A program made the translations under genes and the position numbers. 46,721 nucleotides of DNA from Bacteroidetes bacterium QH_7_62_13 (GTDB taxonomy: Bacteria > Bacteroidota > Rhodothermia > Rhodothermales > Salinibacteraceae), in the NCBI GenBank assembly GCA_003023365.1, contig PXTG01000020.1, forward strand, positions 1 to 46,721, in the 5' to 3' direction. The notes below the pieces were generated by a model, which worked only from the letters and a program-made list of their open reading frames with translations, did no database searches and had not been told where the DNA came from. Shown here piece by piece: positions 25,323 through 33,736 of the stretch (position 1 is its first letter; the number at the start of each line of letters is the position of its first letter).

Positions 25323-26444
25323 ATGTCCGACAACGAGAACAAGAAGTTTCGCCGACTCCTCGAGCTGATCGGGGATAAGAAGTATGGCTTCATGCGTGAG
25401 TTGAGGCCGGATCTTCCGAAAGACGACGACGATCCGTTCATGCCCCCGCCCCTCATTCGAAAATTCAATCTGCGTGACGGGGTCATCATTGAGGGAGACC
25501 TCAAGCCCGGCCGGAAGGGCGGGATGCAGGTTGGGTGGATCGACTCGGTTATGGGGATGCCCCCGAAAGAGTGGGCACAGCTCAAGACGTTCGATCACGG
25601 GGCGAGCATTTACCCCGATGAGAAGCTCAACCTGATCACGGGGCCGGAGGATACGTCCATGCGCGTGATTGATCTGGTCGCTCCGCTTGGCAAGGGGCAG
25701 CGAGCACTCATCGTGTCCCCGCCCCGAGCCGGTAAAACCATGATGCTCAAGGACATCGCGGCTGGTGTCACCGAGAATCATCCGGAGGTGGAGCTCGTGT
25801 CGCTCCTCGTAGACGAACGGCCCGAAGAGGTGACCGACTTCCGGCGTACGACGGAGGCTCAGGTATTTGCCTCTTCCAACGATCGAGGTGAAGACAACCA
25901 CGTTCGCGTCTCGACCCTGGCGCTGGAGCATGCCAAGCGCCTCGTCGAGATGGGGAAAGATGTGGTGCTCCTGCTCGACTCCCTGACACGGCTGGGCCGA
26001 ACCTTCAACCTGTGGGTGGACGGCAGCGGGCGCACCCTGTCCGGGGGGCTCGACGCCGAGGCGCTCAAGGTGCCGCGCCAGATTTTTGGGGCGGCCCGTA
26101 ACGTCGAGGACGGCGGCTCGCTGACGATTATCGCGACGGCGCTGGTGGACACCGGCAGCCGCATGGATGAGGTCATCTTCGAGGAGTTCAAGGGGACCGG
26201 CAACTCCGAGATTGTCCTCGACCGTGAGATGGCCGACAAGCGCATCTTCCCGGCCGTCAACCTGCGAGAGAGTGGGACCCGAAACGAAGAGCGACTTCTC
26301 GGCGAGGTACGTCGGAAGAAGCACAACCAGCTGTTCCGCGCGCTCAACTCGCGCTCACCAATCGAGGCCATGCAGGCCCTTCAGCGCCAGTTGAAAAACA
26401 GCCCCTCGAACGCACATCTGCTCAATGAACTCGTGCCGGAGTAA
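25323..26444 (+). CDS. rho: transcription termination factor Rho, short form
   Basis: Rho is the hexameric RNA-dependent ATPase that ends transcription. The 373-residue protein starts MSDNENKKFRRLLELIGDKK and goes into the RNA-binding cold-shock-like domain (YGFMRELRPDLP, PPPLIRKFNLRDGVIIEGDL). The ATPase has Walker A SPPRAGKTMM near 133, DERPEEVTDF, Walker B VVLLLDSLTRLGRTFN near 214, the Q-loop region and GSLTIIATALVDTGSRMDEV. EFKGTGNSEIVLDREMADKR follows. It lacks the N-terminal helical domain and any long insert, so it is much shorter than typical Rho (about 420 or more). It may be a second, reduced rho in this genome. The leader is unusually long. Confidence 0.94.
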   Translation: MSDNENKKFRRLLELIGDKKYGFMRELRPDLPKDDDDPFMPPPLIRKFNLRDGVIIEGDLKPGRKGGMQVGWIDSVMGMPPKEWAQLKTFDHGASIYPDEKLNLITGPEDTSMRVIDLVAPLGKGQRALIVSPPRAGKTMMLKDIAAGVTENHPEVELVSLLVDERPEEVTDFRRTTEAQVFASSNDRGEDNHVRVSTLALEHAKRLVEMGKDVVLLLDSLTRLGRTFNLWVDGSGRTLSGGLDAEALKVPRQIFGAARNVEDGGSLTIIATALVDTGSRMDEVIFEEFKGTGNSEIVLDREMADKRIFPAVNLRESGTRNEERLLGEVRRKKHNQLFRALNSRSPIEAMQALQRQLKNSPSNAHLLNELVPE

Positions 26445-26560
26445 AAGAGGAGCGGGAGAAGGGATTCCTGCGGCCTTCCCACTGGGTGTTCTAGAAAAAG
26501 GAGGGAGGGGCTCATTCGGTGCGGGTATACCGACCTCCTCAGGCACGGGGCGGAGAGTGA

Positions 26561-26575
26561 CGGAGCGCCGCTCCG
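26561..26575. promoter_or_regulatory. palindrome upstream of radC
   Basis: CGGAGCG-c-CGCTCCG has perfect 7-bp arms and a 1-nt centre, about 100 bp before radC and 115 bp after rho. The tight centre suits a protein-binding palindrome better than an RNA hairpin. No T-run follows. Confidence 0.4.
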
Positions 26576-26678
26576 GAGGACAAAAGCGATCGGTCGGTGA
26601 GGGCAGCGACGTTATGGATCGAGGTGGAAATATGTCTTGAGAGTGTGGATGTAGTTTCTCTTAAGATCATCTTCTTCC

Positions 26679-27458
26679 ATGACGTCCCCCAGCTCTTCGC
26701 CGTCGGGGACCACTGACTCCGACGGTCCGTCCGAAGAATCGGGCGAGCCTGCCCTCCTCTACCACGTCCCCATTCACGAGTGGGATCCGTCCGATCAGCC
26801 CCGCGAGAAGCTTTTGAAGCACGGACCGACGACACTGTCCGATGCCGAGGTGCTAGCGCTCCTTCTCGGGTCCGGTACCCGCACGAGTGACGGCCCGATC
26901 TCGGCCGTCGAGCTCGGCCGGTCTTTGTTGCAGAGCTACGGCTCGCTCCACGCCGTCTCGCAGCGCAAGCCCAAAGAGCTGACCCGTATCCAGGGAATCG
27001 GGCCTGCGAAGGCGGCAAAACTGACGGCGGCATTCGAGGCCGGCCGCCGCGTCGAGTCACAGCGGCAGCGGGACGAGCGCATCCAGGTGACCTGCCCCGA
27101 CGACGTGGCTGGGGTGTACGGCCCGCTCATGCGCGACCTCACGAAAGAGGTCTTCAAGGTCGTCCACCTCAACACGGCCAACGTCATCATTGGAGACTAC
27201 ACCGTCAGCGAGGGTGGATTGTCCTCCAGCGTCGTGGAGCCGCGCGGCGTCTTTGAACAGGCCATCCTCGACGATGCGGCGGCCGTGATTTGTCTTCACA
27301 ACCACCCGTCCGGCAATCCCGAGCCGAGCCGCGAAGACATCCGCATCACGCGGCAGCTCGCAGAGGCGGGCGAGACCATGGGCATTCCCGTCCACGACCA
27401 CCTCATCATTGCCGGCACCGAGCATACGTCCCTCGCGGAGCGCGGAGTCATTGGGTGA
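26679..27458 (+). CDS. radC: RadC family protein (JAB-domain)
   Basis: The 259-residue protein has an acidic Ser/Pro-rich N-terminus (about 30 residues), the family phrase DQPREKLLKHGPTTLSDAEV and LALLLGSGT. A helix-hairpin-helix follows (LTRIQGIGPAKAAKLTAAFE), and then a JAB1/MPN metalloprotease-like domain with ICLHNHPSGNPEPSREDI (HxHPSG..D) near 205-222. HDHLIIAG closes it. Despite its name, the role of RadC in repair is disputed; it is annotated as UPF0758. The metal-binding residues are intact. The gene lies between rho and glyQS on the same strand, each with a long gap. Confidence 0.94.
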   Translation: MTSPSSSPSGTTDSDGPSEESGEPALLYHVPIHEWDPSDQPREKLLKHGPTTLSDAEVLALLLGSGTRTSDGPISAVELGRSLLQSYGSLHAVSQRKPKELTRIQGIGPAKAAKLTAAFEAGRRVESQRQRDERIQVTCPDDVAGVYGPLMRDLTKEVFKVVHLNTANVIIGDYTVSEGGLSSSVVEPRGVFEQAILDDAAAVICLHNHPSGNPEPSREDIRITRQLAEAGETMGIPVHDHLIIAGTEHTSLAERGVIG

Positions 27459-27758
27459 GGACCTGTGGGTACGGATCGACGAGCGAGCAGACACTGCATC
27501 ACCGTCCGGATAACTCGCATCAGCTCGTGGGTGGGGACACTGGAGCGACGTCGATGTCCAACCCGGTTTGCGTTTTGGGTCGTTCTGCAGGACTCGAACG
27601 GGAAGATGGCGGCTGTGGCGCCGAAACCGGACCAATGCTCAATGAACAATGGTCCCGCTTCATTGCATCCAGCCGAAGCGGTTGATAGGTTTTGGTTGAT
27701 TGTCTCCGTCATTCTTGAAGACGCTTCGGTCCCTTTCGCGAATCTCGATTCGATCCCC
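27459..27758 (+). other. 300-bp leader of glyQS with two tandem stem-loops
   Basis: The gap is non-coding in any convincing frame. Two stem-loops meet at one base. GGACCA (27629-27634) pairs with TGGTCC (27650-27655). CCGCTTC (27655-27661) pairs with GAAGCGG (27675-27681). The second is followed by a T/G-rich stretch (TTGATAGGTTTTGGTTG). This could be an attenuator-like leader for the synthetase gene. It does not show T-box features. Confidence 0.5.
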
Positions 27759-29198
27759 ATGAGCGACGACCTCTTCGATACCATCGTCTCCCTGTCCAAG
27801 CAGCGCGGCTTCATCGTGCAGTCGTCGGAGATCTACGGCGGACTGAGCGCGACCTACGACTACGGCCCGATGGGGGTGGAACTGAAGCGCAACGTGAAAG
27901 ACCTCTGGTGGCAGTCGATGGTCTACCAGAACGACGACATCGTGGGGCTAGACGCCGCCATCATGATGCATCCGAAGACGTGGGATGCGTCCGGGCACAC
28001 GGAGGCCTTCAACGATCCGCTGATTGACGACAAAGCGTCGGGCAATCGCTACCGTGCCGATACGCTTATTGAAGATTATATCCGCGATCTGAGGGAGGAA
28101 GGGAAAGACGAGCACGCCGAGGAGGTGCACGAGCGACTGGTGGAGGCCCTGAACGCCGGGGACGAGATGAACGATGCGCTCCACGCGATCATCGTGGACG
28201 AGGAGATTCCCGCCCCAGAGTCCGGTGCGTTCGACTGGACGGACGTGCGCCAGTTCAACCTCATGTTCGAGACCGAGATGGGACCGGTGGATGGGCAGAA
28301 AGTGTTTCTCCGGCCGGAGACGGCCCAGGGCATTTTCGTGAACTTCCACAACGCCCGCGAGCCAGCACGCCAGCACGTCCCGTTCGGGGTTGCGCAGATC
28401 GGAAAGGCGTTCCGCAACGAGATTGTGGCGCGGCAGTTCGTCTTTCGCACGCGGGAGTTTGAGCAGATGGAGATGCAGTACTTCGTGAAGCCGGGCACTG
28501 AGCTCGACTGGTATGAGAAGTGGAAGGAGCGCCGAATGGCGTGGCACGAGAGCCTCGGCATCGATTCGTCAAATCTCCGGTTTCACGAGCACGACCAGCT
28601 CTCGCACTACGCCAACGCCGCGGTCGACATCCAGTACGACTTCCCGATTGGCTGGAAAGAGCTGGAGGGCATCCACTCCCGGACCGACTACGACCTGAGC
28701 CGGCACGAGGAGTACTCGGGAAAGAAGATGTCGTACTACGATCCCTGGGAGGAGGAGCGCTATACGCCGTACGTCGTGGAAACGTCCACCGGTCTCGACC
28801 GCACGCTTTTCATGCTCCTCTGCGACGCCTACTACGAGGAGGACGTAAAGGGGGACACCCGCTCCGTGCTCCAGTTCCACCCAGAGGTGGCACCGACCCG
28901 CGCGGCCATCTTCCCGCTCATGGACAAGGAAGGCCTGCCCGACATTGCCCGCAACATCGAGGACGATCTCAACCAGCACTTCAACGTCCGCTACGACGAG
29001 CGGGGCTCGATGGGCAAGCGCTACCGGCGGCAAGACGAGGCGGGCACGCCCTTCTGCATCACCGTCGACTTCGATACGCTCGACGACCAGCAGGTGACGG
29101 TCCGGGACCGCGACACGATGGAGCAAGACCGCGTGGCCATCGACCAGCTCGCCACCTACATCTTCGACCGCACGCAGAACTGGGAGGCGGACGAGTAA
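27759..29198 (+). CDS. glyQS: glycine-tRNA ligase, single-chain type
   Basis: The class II glycyl-tRNA synthetase of the alpha2 type charges tRNA-Gly with glycine. The 479-residue protein starts MSDDLFDTIVSLSKQRGFIV, with SSEIYGGLSATYDYGPMGVELKRN (motif 1 region), LRPETAQGIFVNFHN, QIGKAFRNEI and FRTREFEQMEMQYF (motif 2), and PYVVETSTGLDRTLFMLL (motif 3). The C-terminal anticodon-binding domain holds YRRQDEAGTPFCITVDFDTL and VTVRDRDTMEQDRV. The start at 27759 follows the family; the frame is open from 27465. The protein is complete and typical of the archaeal/eukaryal-type bacterial form. Confidence 0.96.
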   Translation: MSDDLFDTIVSLSKQRGFIVQSSEIYGGLSATYDYGPMGVELKRNVKDLWWQSMVYQNDDIVGLDAAIMMHPKTWDASGHTEAFNDPLIDDKASGNRYRADTLIEDYIRDLREEGKDEHAEEVHERLVEALNAGDEMNDALHAIIVDEEIPAPESGAFDWTDVRQFNLMFETEMGPVDGQKVFLRPETAQGIFVNFHNAREPARQHVPFGVAQIGKAFRNEIVARQFVFRTREFEQMEMQYFVKPGTELDWYEKWKERRMAWHESLGIDSSNLRFHEHDQLSHYANAAVDIQYDFPIGWKELEGIHSRTDYDLSRHEEYSGKKMSYYDPWEEERYTPYVVETSTGLDRTLFMLLCDAYYEEDVKGDTRSVLQFHPEVAPTRAAIFPLMDKEGLPDIARNIEDDLNQHFNVRYDERGSMGKRYRRQDEAGTPFCITVDFDTLDDQQVTVRDRDTMEQDRVAIDQLATYIFDRTQNWEADE

Positions 29199-29268
29199 GA
29201 GGCATACTTCAAGAAGCGGGAGGCAACCGGTGGAACTCCGTCCCCCGTTCGTCCGGCTGAGCGTCTCA

Positions 29269-30459
29269 TCATCTACCCTCGACCGTGCCGTCTCCCATGA
29301 AGGCCTCGATCCGGTCGTCGGGGTAGCCCAGACGGGTTCGGAGAATCGTCTGGGTGTGCTCGGCGTAGTGCGGGGGTTGTGCAAGCGCGGGCACTTTATC
29401 ACCCGGATGGGGAAAGGCCGTCTGGCGGAGGCCGGCCGGTTCGTTCTGTGTCCCGAGCGTCATCTGTCGTGCCGCCGGTTGTTCGAAAACGGCGGGCACG
29501 TCGCGGACGACACCGGCGGGAATAGTGCGCTCGTGGAGGGCGTCGAGGAGCGTTTCCGTCCGGTACTGAGCAAAGCGCTCCTCCAGCGTACGATCGAGGG
29601 CGTCGCGGTGGGCCACGCGCTGCTCGTTCGTCGCAAAGTTCGGGGCGTCGGCCAGGTTGGGCCGGTCGAGCACGTCACACAGCGCCCGGAACTGCCGGTC
29701 GGTACCCACGGCGAGGACGATGGGCGGGCCGTCGGCGGTGTCGTAGGGCGTGCCGTAGGGGGCAATGTTCGGATGCGCCGAGCCCATGCGCTGCGGGCTA
29801 TGCCCCGCCCCGAGCCAGTTGGTGGCCTGGTTGGCGAGTCCGCTCACGGCGGCCTGGAAGAGGGAGACGGGGACGTACGTCCCTTCGCTCCCTCGCTCCC
29901 GTCGCAACAGGGCGACAAGGAGGCCTTCCTTCAGTTGGTGCGCCGCCAGTACGTCCATTAGCGCCACCGGGAGCTTTGTCGGCGGGCCGTCCGGGGGGCC
30001 ATTCATGTGCATAAAGCCGCTTTCGGCCTGGATGACGGCGTCGTAACCGGCGCGCGTCCGCTCCGGGCCGTAGCCGGTAACGTGGCCGTAGAGCAACTCC
30101 GAATTGACGTCGGAAAGGGTGTCGTAGTCGGCACCCAGTGCGTTGGCCGTACCGGGTCGGTAGCTGGCGAGGACCACGTCGGCCTCCCGCGCCAACTCGT
30201 GCAGCACGTCCCGGCCCGCATCGGTCGAGAGGTCGAGGGCAATCGACTGCTTGCCGTGATTGCAGCAGCAGAAGTAGGCGGAGCGGTCGTCTTCCTCGCT
30301 CGGATTAGTGTCCGGCGCCGTCCACCGCCGCGTCACGTCGCCCCCGGTCCGAGGATTTTCCACTTTGATAACCGTCGCGCCGAGTTCGGCGAAGAACTGA
30401 CCAACGCTGGGGCCGGCCAGAACCGACGCGAGTTCCAGGACCAGGAGATCGTTTAACAT
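29269..30459 (-). CDS. class III CoA-transferase (CaiB/BaiF family)
   Basis: The 396-residue protein starts LNDLLVLELASVLAGPSVGQ, the typical start of formyl-CoA:oxalate transferase relatives, and goes on with ATVIKVENPRTGGDVTRRW. HGKQSIALDLSTDAGR is the CoA-site phrase. The catalytic Asp lies in LPVALMDVLAAHQ near 170. FATNEQRVAHRDAL and IPAGVVRDVPAVFEQPA mark the C-terminal half. Members move CoA between acids such as oxalate, carnitine or succinate; the substrate here is unknown. It converges with glyQS, with 70 bp between stops, and precedes a dipeptidase gene by 47 bp. Confidence 0.92.
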   Translation of the reverse strand: MLNDLLVLELASVLAGPSVGQFFAELGATVIKVENPRTGGDVTRRWTAPDTNPSEEDDRSAYFCCCNHGKQSIALDLSTDAGRDVLHELAREADVVLASYRPGTANALGADYDTLSDVNSELLYGHVTGYGPERTRAGYDAVIQAESGFMHMNGPPDGPPTKLPVALMDVLAAHQLKEGLLVALLRRERGSEGTYVPVSLFQAAVSGLANQATNWLGAGHSPQRMGSAHPNIAPYGTPYDTADGPPIVLAVGTDRQFRALCDVLDRPNLADAPNFATNEQRVAHRDALDRTLEERFAQYRTETLLDALHERTIPAGVVRDVPAVFEQPAARQMTLGTQNEPAGLRQTAFPHPGDKVPALAQPPHYAEHTQTILRTRLGYPDDRIEAFMGDGTVEGR

Positions 30460-30506
30460 CCGGCCACGAGGAGACGGGGTGAGGGGATGGAGTGCGGGGC
30501 GGGTAG

Positions 30507-31745
30507 TTAGCCGTTACCCTGAAGGCGCTGAGCGGTCGTCGCAACCTCGGACCAGACGCGGAGGACATTTGCGCCGAGGAGCTTCTCGATCTCTTTGTCG
30601 GTGTAGCCGCGGCGGAGCAGTTCGGCGACAAGGTTTGGGTAGTCCGAGGCATCCTGCAGGCCGTTTGGAAGGGCAAACACGCCGTCGAAGTCCGATCCCA
30701 GTCCGACGTGATCTATGCCCACCAAGTCCACGGCGTGGTCGATGTGGTCGGCGACGTCTTCGACACTGCCGATTGGGTTCTCCTTTCGCACCTTTTCCTC
30801 GTAGGCGACAGCCTCTTGTGAGTCCTCAGCCCAGCCCATCGAGTCGATGTGGGCGTTCATCTTCTCGCGGATGGGATCGTCCTGATCGCGGTATTCGCTG
30901 CGGAGGAAGGAGGAGCCGAACGTGATCATGACGACCCCGCCTGTGTCGGCCACCCTTTTGATGAGATCGTCGCTGATGTTGCGCTCCCACCCCGGCGTGA
31001 AGTGGCGACAGGAGGAGTGGGAGGCGATGACGGGCGCTTCCGTTCGCGCAATCGCGTCCTCTGCCGTTGCGTCGGTGACGTGCGACACGTCGACCATGAT
31101 GCCGAGGCGGTTCATCTCATCGATCACCCGCTCGCCGAAGGGGCTGAGCCCGTTCCAGCGCGGGTCGGAATCGTCGTAGGAGGAGTCGCCGATCTTGTTG
31201 TGCGTCCCGTGCGTGAGGGTGATGTAGCGGATGCCCCGGTCGTAGAAGTGCTGGAGGTTATCGAGGTCGTCCTCAATGCCCGCTCCGTTCTCCATACCCA
31301 TCGGGAGGGCGACGGCGTCGGTGGACGCAATTCGCCGCACGTCGTCCGGCGACGTCGCGATTGTGAACTGGTCGGGATGCTCGTCCACAATCCGCTCGAC
31401 GAGGTCGATCAGAGAGTCGGCCCGCTCCTTGGGGGCGCCCGGTGTGCCTTGTAGCTCGGTGGGGATATAGATCGACATGAACGGGGCGTCCAGGCCGCCC
31501 GCCTTCGCCTTTGGATAGTCAAGGTCGCCGCCGATGGTGGTATCGGTCGGATTTTCGTAGAAGTCGTTCAGGCGATAAGGAAGGTCGATGTGGCCGTCGA
31601 CGAGAAGATGAGCCTGAGTAAGGCTATCGGCACGAGCCTGTACGTCTTGTTTGGGCGTGGCCCCATCGTCTGGATTGGGGGATTGGCAGCCGAGAAGCAC
31701 GAGAGCAGCGAGGAGGAAAACAGAGGACGACGAGGAAATCGACAT
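30507..31745 (-). CDS. membrane dipeptidase (M19 family), lipoprotein
   Basis: The 412-residue renal-dipeptidase-like zinc enzyme has a signal peptide of about 19 residues ending in the lipobox LLGC, so it is a lipid-anchored exported protein. Metal ligands lie in LLVDGHIDLPYRL (HxD near 51), MGMENGAGIED (Glu), MVDVSHVTDATAED (His) and PVIASHSSCRHF (His). GVDHVGLGSDFDGV-like sequence (here GIDHVGLGSDFDGVFAL) and LLGANVLRVW complete the family pattern. It hydrolyses dipeptides, including D-amino-acid ones, in the periplasm. It lies upstream of the CoA-transferase gene on the same strand, but a functional link is not evident. Confidence 0.94.
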   Translation of the reverse strand: MSISSSSSVFLLAALVLLGCQSPNPDDGATPKQDVQARADSLTQAHLLVDGHIDLPYRLNDFYENPTDTTIGGDLDYPKAKAGGLDAPFMSIYIPTELQGTPGAPKERADSLIDLVERIVDEHPDQFTIATSPDDVRRIASTDAVALPMGMENGAGIEDDLDNLQHFYDRGIRYITLTHGTHNKIGDSSYDDSDPRWNGLSPFGERVIDEMNRLGIMVDVSHVTDATAEDAIARTEAPVIASHSSCRHFTPGWERNISDDLIKRVADTGGVVMITFGSSFLRSEYRDQDDPIREKMNAHIDSMGWAEDSQEAVAYEEKVRKENPIGSVEDVADHIDHAVDLVGIDHVGLGSDFDGVFALPNGLQDASDYPNLVAELLRRGYTDKEIEKLLGANVLRVWSEVATTAQRLQGNG

Positions 31746-31991
31746 TGCGGTAGAAAGGGTCGGGGAGTGGGAATGAGGGGGACCCTCAGTCTACCGAAAG
31801 AGCACGGGAGAAGCAACGACCGACGTTCATCGTGGCACTGGATGGGCGTGTGAGACACGGGTATCGCCGGGAGCCCCCAGCCCGACGGGATGTACACGGC
31901 CGGGCAGAGAGCAGACACCGTCGGTTCGGAGCGAGACCGTCCGTGCCGTGGTTCCTGATGGACGGAGGTGCAAAATGCGTCCGGCGATGAG

Positions 31992-32804
31992 TCACGGGGA
32001 GGACGTGGCGCGCGGGGTGGGCAGACGTTCTCGGAGTTCTTTCAGGTAGGACGGGGTATCCAGGAGACGAGGTCCATACCAGGAGAACGGTTGGCCGTCC
32101 ACAATCTCGATGGGAGTGTCGGGGAGTGCCTCTTCAAGGTCGGCCGTGAACGCATCCTTCTGATGGAAGGGAAAGGGCTCGCTGGAGCAGAGAACCACGT
32201 CGACATCCTGATCAGCGAGTTCCTCGGGAGTGAGTTCTGGATACCGGGCCCGGTCGCCGTACACGTTATCGAGACCGCCCCACCCCATTACGTCGTGGAC
32301 GAACGTGTCGCCGCCGACCGTCATGTAGGGCTCGCGCCAGATGAGATAGGCGGCGCGAAGGACAGGAAAGTCGGGTAGGGAGTCGAACCGGGAGATAATG
32401 TTGCCGGCCAGGGTGGACGTTCGGTCGGCAGTGTCGGTCAGCGTCCCCACGGTTCGGATCATTTGGAGGGCCTCCTCGACGGTTTTGACCTCGGTGACAA
32501 ACACGGGAGCGACATCATCGAGCGCCGATACGTCCTCCGCGGTGTTTTCCTCGTGGTTCGCCAGAATGAGGTCCGGGTCGAGATTTCGAACCGTCTCGAC
32601 ATCCACTTCCTTCGTGCCGCCGACGATCGTTTTCTCGGATTGCCAGTGCTCGGGCCGCTCGCAAAAGCGCGTAATGCCCACCACTTCCTCTTCCAGGCCC
32701 AGGTGAGCCAGCAATTCCGTCTGGCTAGGAACGAGGGAGACGATGCGGCTCGGCGGGGCGTCCAGCGTAAGGGTCCGATTGCGGGCGTCGGTGGAACTAG
32801 CCAT
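31992..32804 (-). CDS. helical-backbone metal receptor-like protein (BtuF/TroA-type fold)
   Basis: The 270-residue protein resembles class III periplasmic binding proteins for cobalamin and iron-siderophores: PSRIVSLVPSQTELLAHLGL, VVGITRFCERPE, VGGTKEVDVETVRNLDPDLI, LANHEENTAEDV. The second lobe has LADQDVDVVLCSSEPFPF and FSWYGPRLLDTPSYL. A signal peptide and lipobox are absent; the N-terminus is polar (MASSTDARNRTLTLDAPPSR). Either the start is misjudged or the protein works in the cytoplasm. No transporter genes adjoin it. Related orphan proteins are known in many bacteria as putative cobalamin-binding proteins. Confidence 0.85.
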   Translation of the reverse strand: MASSTDARNRTLTLDAPPSRIVSLVPSQTELLAHLGLEEEVVGITRFCERPEHWQSEKTIVGGTKEVDVETVRNLDPDLILANHEENTAEDVSALDDVAPVFVTEVKTVEEALQMIRTVGTLTDTADRTSTLAGNIISRFDSLPDFPVLRAAYLIWREPYMTVGGDTFVHDVMGWGGLDNVYGDRARYPELTPEELADQDVDVVLCSSEPFPFHQKDAFTADLEEALPDTPIEIVDGQPFSWYGPRLLDTPSYLKELRERLPTPRATSSP

Positions 32805-32895
32805 GGCGGCGGAACGGTGGATGTGAGAAGGATGCGTCAGGGGAGAGTCCTAACGTCCATCCTCCCTCGACAGTTGCCGCCCGGTCGGATAGAAA

Positions 32896-33411
32896 TTACG
32901 CATCCGAAAAGTCCCGGTGCCCGAAGTAGTGGAGGACGTACTTGATCTTCGACGCCTTCGCCGGGCCGAAGCCGGGCAGGTCCTGCAGGCGCTTTTCGAT
33001 GCGAGAGAGGTCGGCGCCGTCATTCCACATGTTGGCGGCATTGCCCTCGTACTCCTCGGCGATGAGCTTCGCTACCTTCTGGGTGTTCTCTGCCATCTTA
33101 TTGGTGAAGCGGTGGACGGCCGGGGACTCGGCGAAGTGCTCCTGGAACTCGTCGAAGTCCATCTCGGCGACTTTCGCCATGTCGAGATGTCCAAGGCGGT
33201 CCTTGAGACGGAGGGGGCCGGTGAAGGCGGATTCGGCGCGAACGCGCTGATCGTAGAGGAGACCGAGCAGGGCGGCGTTCGGGTCCTCGCGGAGGCGGTC
33301 GTCGTCTTCAACTTCGCCGGTGAGGGTGCCTTCTTCCTTGAACCGATCCATCATGCGGACAAGGCCACCGGAGAGGTCGCTGTAGTCGATGTGGCTAATT
33401 TCAACTGCCAT
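32896..33411 (-). CDS. HhH-GPD-type DNA-repair-like protein
   Basis: The 171-residue protein starts MAVEISHIDYSDLSGGLVRM. It shows DPNAALLGLLYDQRVRAESAF and GPLRLKDRLGHLDMAKVAEM near the middle, and a helix-hairpin-helix LQDLPGFGPAKASKIKYVLH near 145-164. I recall this pattern from an uncharacterised HhH-GPD family (TIGR03252-like). Such folds recognise damaged bases, but the catalytic Asp of true glycosylases is not clear here. The start at 33411 was chosen because the frame upstream is not protein-like. It lies upstream of the metal-receptor gene on the same strand with a 91-bp gap. Confidence 0.85.
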   Translation of the reverse strand: MAVEISHIDYSDLSGGLVRMMDRFKEEGTLTGEVEDDDRLREDPNAALLGLLYDQRVRAESAFTGPLRLKDRLGHLDMAKVAEMDFDEFQEHFAESPAVHRFTNKMAENTQKVAKLIAEEYEGNAANMWNDGADLSRIEKRLQDLPGFGPAKASKIKYVLHYFGHRDFSDA

Positions 33412-33736
33412 GTCGGAAGGGAGAAGTCGTGTTTGGGAGAACCAGTTACGACCGTAAAGTAGGGGACAGGCCCGAAAATGATGTAAGGGAACCGGAAAAT
33501 CCGTTTCCGTGATAGTAGATTGGGCCGCTGTCGATGACGCCACAGATCAATGTGGTGTCGGTCGCTTCGACAAATGATACGACCGAGAGGATGGCAACAG
33601 GAGTCCCGACGGAGGACGGGTGCCGACCCTCACGGTGACCAGCGGTCGACCGTCAGGGCGGCACCCGTCCCCTCGTTTCAGCCTGTATCCGGCAACAAAC
33701 CGCCGTTTAGATCAACGGACGCCTCCAGGACGTTCG
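33412..33736. other. 325-bp intergenic region
   Basis: No gene is supported. The main content is a 57-nt near-perfect hairpin (33614-33670), listed separately. A smaller one, CGGAAA-atccg-TTTCCG, lies near 33491-33508. Both genes flanking it are on the minus strand. Confidence 0.5.
33614..33670. repeat. long near-perfect inverted repeat (strong hairpin)
   Basis: The outer arms GGACGGGTGCCG and CGGCACCCGTCC are perfect over 12 bp. Inside, further pairing continues through CCCT/AGGG, ACGGT/ACCGT and GACC/GGTC, with one bulge and small mismatches, to an AGC loop. About 25 bp pair in total. It lies 67 bp past the stop of the outer-membrane protein gene (minus). There is no T-run on either side, so it is not a classical terminator. 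It may be an mRNA end stabiliser, a Rho-independent barrier, or a mobile palindromic repeat. Confidence 0.8.

Noticed and set aside
27459-27758. T-box riboswitch ahead of glyQS
   Set aside because: Two hairpins are present, but no T-box sequence and no specifier loop were found.
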